A DNA stretch of 35,524 nucleotides from NCBI GenBank assembly GCA_964645205.1, contig CAZYBO010000010.1:1-35524 (forward strand), in the 5' to 3' direction. The translations under genes were made by a program, and so were the position numbers. Position 1 is the stretch's first letter, and every line of letters starts with the position of its first letter. Below the pieces are notes generated by a model. It ran no database searches. It saw nothing but the letters and a program-made list of their open reading frames with translations, and was not told where the DNA came from. This document shows positions 34,601 to 35,524 of the stretch, piece by piece. Source of the stretch: CAZYBO01 sp964645205. GTDB lineage: Bacteria; Pseudomonadota; Alphaproteobacteria; Rickettsiales; SXRF01.

Positions 34601-35524
34601 TATCATATCCATTGCCCACATTGCCATCACCCGTAAGGCTGATATTGCCGCCGGTGGATATGGCACTATCCACAACAGATATCCCGTAGCTACCCGAGCC
34701 AGCAATGTTGCTGGTACCGTCAAGCGTAATATTACCGCTGGTGCTGGTGATGGAGCCGAAAGAACTTATCCATATACCACCACCCCATTCACCACCGGGA
34801 GAGTTGCTGATACCAGTAAGGCTGATGGCACCGCTATTTGTCGTAAGCGAGCCGCCAGTCATAAAAATACCCCAGTCATCGCTGAACGCACCGACTGAGG
34901 TGCTGTTGGCGGTGCCCGTCATGGTAATATTACCAGTGCCGGTAGCACTGATCGCTGCAGTGCTTAAGTATATACCCCATCCCTCACTATCGCCTGCGCC
35001 CGTACCGGTGAAAGTGATGTTACCGTTGACCGCAGACACCGTGGTTCCTGCACCGGAGACACGAATACCGGGGTTGAGCCAGCCACTGCCGTTGCCGCCC
35101 GTGCCCACCATGCTGATAGTGCCCGAACCGGTGGTCGTAATGTCACCACCGCCATAATGGTAAATGCCGTAGTTATCGCCTACTCCCGCATAGCCCGTAC
35201 CGCGGACGCTGATATTCCCACCCGCTGCAATGAGGTTTGCGTTGTTGAGCAGCACGCCTTCCACCGCCCCACTTCTGCCAATCGCCGCCGTGGTAGTCGG
35301 ATCCGCACCACCACCGAGCACGATATTACCGCCGTTGGATTCGATGCTGGAGCCGGAGGCCATGCTGATGCGGCCGCCGCCGGCTGCGTCGGAGTCGGCG
35401 TTGAGGGTGACGTTGAGCTTGTTGCTCGTGGAGGTGATGTTCACGTTGCTGTTGATGTTGATATCTCGATGCGCGGTGAGCGTGAGGCTGGCGTCGGTGC
35501 CGGCGGTTTTGGCGATGTCGCTGG
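22686..35524 (-). CDS. Giant filamentous-haemagglutinin-like adhesin, 5' end outside the window
   Basis: At least 4,279 codons are visible; the frame stays open to the window edge (upstream residues read TAGTDASLTLTAHRDI), so the GTG at 35444 is not the real start. Nearly the whole protein is short Gly/Thr/Ser/Asn-rich strands such as GNITLTGTGG and GNYGIYL, typical of a right-handed beta-helix of the filamentous-haemagglutinin type. Superrepeats recur with the markers VWFRNRTAATTIGVGG, TIGRTDGSGLI, SGHNFSATTASGDI and GAITLRANRD. Near the end, GRWLVYSANPSND and a Tyr/Gly-rich segment (LNYNDTINMTGYAYSLSGYL...) match YDG/MBG-type domains known from such adhesins, then a Gly/Ser linker and a short cysteine-containing tail. 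No C-terminal beta-barrel is present, so secretion through a separate partner (two-partner type) is likely, with that gene and the signal peptide outside the window. Expected role: surface attachment or biofilm. Confidence 0.88.
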   Translation of the reverse strand, partial: SDIAKTAGTDASLTLTAHRDININSNVNITSTSNKLNVTLNADSDAAGGGRISMASGSSIESNGGNIVLGGGADPTTTAAIGRSGAVEGVLLNNANLIAAGGNISVRGTGYAGVGDNYGIYHYGGGDITTTGSGTISMVGTGGNGSGWLNPGIRVSGAGTTVSAVNGNITFTGTGAGDSEGWGIYLSTAAISATGTGNITMTGTANSTSVGAFSDDWGIFMTGGSLTTNSGAISLTGISNSPGGEWGGGIWISSFGSITSTSGNITLDGTSNIAGSGSYGISVVDSAISTGGNISLTGDGNVGNGYDNAVGLDIRDTDITTTGTGTITLTGTSDTNVTGDNAGIYFYDNSTITSASGNITINGTGGAGTRDNYGFWMSENASIASSGGSISITGVGQGTTTDNRGVEIEGAISTTGSGTISITGTGGSGTSGNYGVYLESATAIISTVNGNITITGTAGGTSDRYGVLMDTGASVLTTGTGAITLTGTGTDADIRLDTGTIGGASDNGNITLEADTLSFAGTNVIQTAQTVWFKPRSAGTTVGVAGAAGTLGVTSAILGITNADTIQIGRSDGSGLLRLAAYTTWGSHVTLLNGSGAVAFDGNQTLASGKNLVVTTTSGDIVDYGAFTITTAGAGTQTYTSGNDILFDSDFDLTSATGAITLRANRDILISGSGDITTSNAAVVLNSDRDASGGGRIDIATGTNIITSGGNITLGGGSGDPSVNGTAQGRSGEDEGIQIIGGTINAGGGNIVLRGTGDTTGNFNHGISIGSFANITTSGSGTVSMTGVSGGDSLSNGIVFSTAAVSAGGGLISINGSSVATVGNNNGIYLFNTLISNTGAGGVTLTGTGSGGGGSGSSSGVRIESSGSATGVSTQTGSITINGTGDDDYSAWNFGVLMTGPDVDVTSQGGNISITGTALATYQNNMGIHMDDGAAVSTTGTGTVTMVGTGGDGDDINNYGVSIDGASVSTVNGALSITGTGGDGTEYNHGIYIRSAGGAVSSANGNITLTGTGGGDESGRGVYLANGADVTSSGSGNITIAGTGANGASYNNIGVDMFGAGTTVIANTGTIDITGTAGASSSISFGFYMDGAAKVSRTGAGAINITATGVGGEDFYCDTGGCNIGDGSTAGDITLTINTIDLNGSNVIQTTGNVWFRNRTAATTIGVGGGAGTLQITDAILDVVDVGSITIGRTDGSGLIDLSAYAGWDADVLVQNGSANISFGGNQTLSSGHNFSATTASGDIIDSAAGTLTTAGTGTISLTSGNDLTLDSNYNLVSATGAITLRANRNVSIGGLGDITSSGGAIIFNSDRDASSGGYIALDSGTVVTSGSGNITLGGGADPTATAAIGTDTTGRYGIVMNNASLNAGGGNIIMRGTGFAGTNNALGIFMSSSSAVTSGSGNITMVGTGGNGTYQNHGIYLNGSSTNITVADGAINITATGYGASLSNTIGLYSNGADIVATGTGTITVTGTGGNAVSGNYGVLLTASTASIAANGGAISVTGTGGAGSTTDNYGIYVATGADIINTGSGNITLSGTGGAGTNGNVGVYIFDTGTNVQAVDGAISITGAGAGNGTSNQGVVVQNRAEVKATGTGTITVNATGANGGSGAYGMHIVSGMSTGGKVYTNSGNITINATGGNGTSSGHGIYISDGGSEIYSATGNIAVNGTAQGAGTAYGVGLNNGGAIYTTGTGTVTLTAAGGSTDLFCATCVIGNASQTGNITLTQNTISSSGTFTTTGNVWFQNRTAATTIGVGGGTGTLQITDAILDSVDAGSITIGRTDGSGLIELSGYVNWDADVLIQNGSGNINFANFGNDQTLTSGHNFSATTASGDIIDGGAGTITTAGAGTINLTSGNDITFDSDFDLTSATGAITLRANRDIAITASGDITTSNAAVVLNSDRDAASGGRINLGSGTNITTSGGDITLGGGSGDPAVNGYAQGRSGVVHGVEITGTTINAGGGNIVMRGTGYAGTIDNYGVYLSAVGGVNAVSTTGTGTITMTGVGGSGTDTNYGIFTNGGTITAQNGAIALTGSSGGTGIGNHGIYANSTISTTGTGAITLTGTGSTAGTSYNYGLTLGGNISVVNGNLSVVGTGGGTTSNNYGISASTGTLSSTGTGTITMTGTSSNSAGAYNTGMSLFGLNVTSVSSDITLTGTGNGTGGQAIGIIFDTSTTISNTTGNIILNGTGAIAGGDGAGGIQITGTSTISNVDGNITLTGTGRGAGWASTGFYIDGSTISATGTGNIAITGTGAAAGGDMAVTIVGNVITNTGTIDITATNSNGFLCFTCDIGNGGTDGNITITSNILAFTDPATITTTGNVWFRNYTAATTIGVGGGTGTLQVTDAILDVVDAGSITIGRTDGSGLINLDTYVGWDADVLVQNGSANISFNGSQTLTSGHNFSATTASGDIIDGAAGTITTAGAGTISLTSGNDILFSDDLDLTSATGAITLRANRDISYTGFGASITTNNAAITVNSDRDAAGGGRINFAWGNTITSGGGNITLGGGADPTTTAAIGRAGADEGVRLVTTTINAGSGNIIINGTGDSAGNSNHGVFLQQSSITTSATGSITMTGVGGAGGDYNYGVNIYNISSITTTNGAINITGTSGGTGNSNMGVSVNNGSVVNATGSGNVTVQGTGGAGVQHNYGVDIIADGDITVNSGSLNVTGTGGAINSTAGNDYNYGINIISAGSSIGSTGTGGGLGTVTISGTGAAGDSWNSGIMLSTSGTIFTVDANMTVTAAGGNNISGILNNGIYFYSNGDITSTGSGNITITASAPNEGASLFDASIYNDTSAGATNSIGGALATGNITLETNTVSWGSGLPIQTTGDVWFKPRTVGTTVGVGGGTGTLQITDGELDLVDAGRIIIGRTDGSGLINLDAYVGWDADVLVQNGSANISFNGSHTLTSGHNFSATTASGDIVDGGAGTLTTAGAGTISLTSGSDIILDADYDLVSGTGAITLNADDHIDLTGGNTITSSGGAITLNADRDDDSSGYINVAGAITSGGGNISLVGGSTGAGYAWGSAAQTAGVNMYSAAVVNAGAGNIVVRGHGYNDVAGSFNVGVIVNNAGSRLITTSGNITVTGIGGNGVNNNYGIYLASSTNAISSTGGTITLTGTGGDSSGSGGIGIVTLLSTISNTGAGTVSLTGTAGAGGAAMGIDSNASNITTQNGAVTMTGVTTSYHGIGLYGGSTIVPTGSGTITMTGTGGGGWEDIRCNNCTLGGASDTGQIRLTANTVHFSTGTNVIQTSGNVWFDPRSVGTTVGVGTAANTLDLISDVLDVVDAGSITIGRTDGSGLIDLSAYANWDANVLIQSGAGNISFGGSQTLTSGHNFSATTASGDIVDSASGTLTTQGTGTILLSSGNDITFGNGFDTVSGTGAIDLRANRNIVLGTGATTTSSGGAITFNSDRNDDSSGYIYVAGAVTSGGGNISMVGGSTGAGDAWGNAIVAHGVWVNNVAVNAGGGNIVVRGHGYNNAAGSDNYGVYVYNTAARLQTTGGTVNVTGVGGNGIARNYGVYLATDAAISATTGAVTVTGTGGNGSGVDNIGVYLFAGGDIATTSGNLNVTGTGGSGTNNSTGVYLLNSGSTITTTSGTMNVTGTGGAGSGLGNFGVIVQNSAAISSSGTGGGLGTVTIVGNGTGGTAYNGGIALDNGASVSTADANIVVTGTGGNGSSSNNYGTRVMQNSILRSTGSGNVTVTGTGGNGSSNANYGVWVDSGGDIQANSGALSVTGTGGGNVQNNGHGVFIDDAGSTISSTGSGSVTVVGNTNNSRSSSLGVYVYDGGVISAINGALSVTGTATAANTTTNYILNIGVGVSGTGSAIRSTGTGGGVGAVTVTGTGGNGYANNWGVDVESGGVISTVDAALSVTGTGGSGTDTGNYGIQLIGATSGITSTGSGTIGITSTGGNSAVDFYNDGTASTIGGGSATGNITLTQDTATWGSTVIQTTGDVWFRNRSAATTIGVAGAAGTLGITSAILNAVDADDVIIGRTDGTGAITLNAYTWTDNAIVQTSTGGIAINGAQTAGANTFFARTHGVSDITFGASGGVTSSAANTAITLVSGQNFVNNAGAGALDATTGRWLVYSANPSNDTVGGLSNDFRRFSCTYGGSCPSVPATGDGLLYSFTPTLTATPSAVSLNYNDTINMTGYAYSLSGYLGSDAGADNVTGTLTGTTTYTQGANAGSYNIDYDSGTLASAMGYAFSYADNATAITVTGGGASSGGGGSSVSLSHDVQQEIIGKREEEGGVESDLMSFLCTPKTGSSTVSTCYLSIVYFQ
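23658..35524 (-). repeat. Superrepeat array inside the adhesin gene
   Basis: Seven NVWF-type marker motifs fall at about 33925, 32060, 30300, 28562, 27030, 25762 and 23664. They divide the gene into long units of about 1.3 to 2.1 kb, plus the partial unit at the window edge. After each marker comes a conserved ~130-residue core, then a variable number of ~25-35-residue beta-helix coils. Unit length differs by coil number, so the DNA is prone to recombination and to assembly errors. Confidence 0.85.

Noticed and set aside
35442..35444. GTG as the start codon of the giant adhesin
   Set aside because: The frame continues upstream to the window edge with typical haemagglutinin-like sequence (TAGTDASLTLTAHRDI), so the gene begins outside the window.
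23658..35524. Regular repeats as a CRISPR array
   Set aside because: The repeats are in frame, protein-coding and of variable length, with no short identical repeats separated by unique spacers of constant size.

Overview
The window reads as one dense bacterial locus in which every convincing gene lies on the minus strand, so transcription runs from high to low coordinates. GC content is high (clearly above 50%). The giant haemagglutinin-type surface protein and the CobS/CobT-like architecture of the AAA+/VWA pair fit a Gram-negative proteobacterium, possibly an alphaproteobacterium. That placement is inference, because there is no rRNA, tRNA or housekeeping gene to anchor it.

Layout in order of transcription. 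(1) 35524 to 22686: the 3' part of a giant secreted adhesin-like gene. At least 4,279 codons are visible and the 5' end lies beyond the window. It is built of glycine/threonine/serine-rich beta-helix repeats grouped into long superrepeats, and ends in a YDG/MBG-like region. (2) 22685 to 22524: a 162-bp AT-rich gap with a perfect 14-bp palindrome, the likely control region of the next operon. (3) 22523 to 199: fifteen consecutive genes separated by at most 2 nt or overlapping by 4 nt, hence almost certainly one transcript of about 22 kb. They are a VWA protein with an HExxH motif (1085 aa), a MoxR/CobS-type AAA+ ATPase (858 aa), a 108-aa unknown protein, and twelve members of one ankyrin-repeat family, called P1 (promoter-proximal) to P12 here. 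P1 is a 896-aa multi-module form, P3 is a 164-aa fragment with only the C-terminal part, and the other ten are 422-443 aa. (4) 198 to 1: an AT-rich tail with no gene and a C-rich, G-poor transcript stretch that could serve Rho termination.

How the genes may work together. MoxR-type AAA+ ATPases are known to work with VWA proteins as remodelling or insertion machines. Here the VWA protein also carries an N-terminal HEVGH site, so a metallopeptidase activity is possible. The ankyrin proteins share constant ends and a divergent centre: an N-terminal block (PPLSKADFF...NGYxCT), diverged ankyrin repeats, and an invariant C-terminal module (YWVxHVREMQxLWxxVP, then MDGxxGRPSFRR, then ANAASARSLGGGAG). 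I infer a set of diversified binding proteins sharing a docking or processing module for the ATPase/VWA machine. I do not recognise this arrangement as a described system, and the function is unproven. The array shows ongoing duplication and recombination: near-identical 90-100-bp tracts between members, mosaic members, a truncated member, and gene junctions in which the glycine-rich C-terminal codons double as the Shine-Dalgarno of the next gene.
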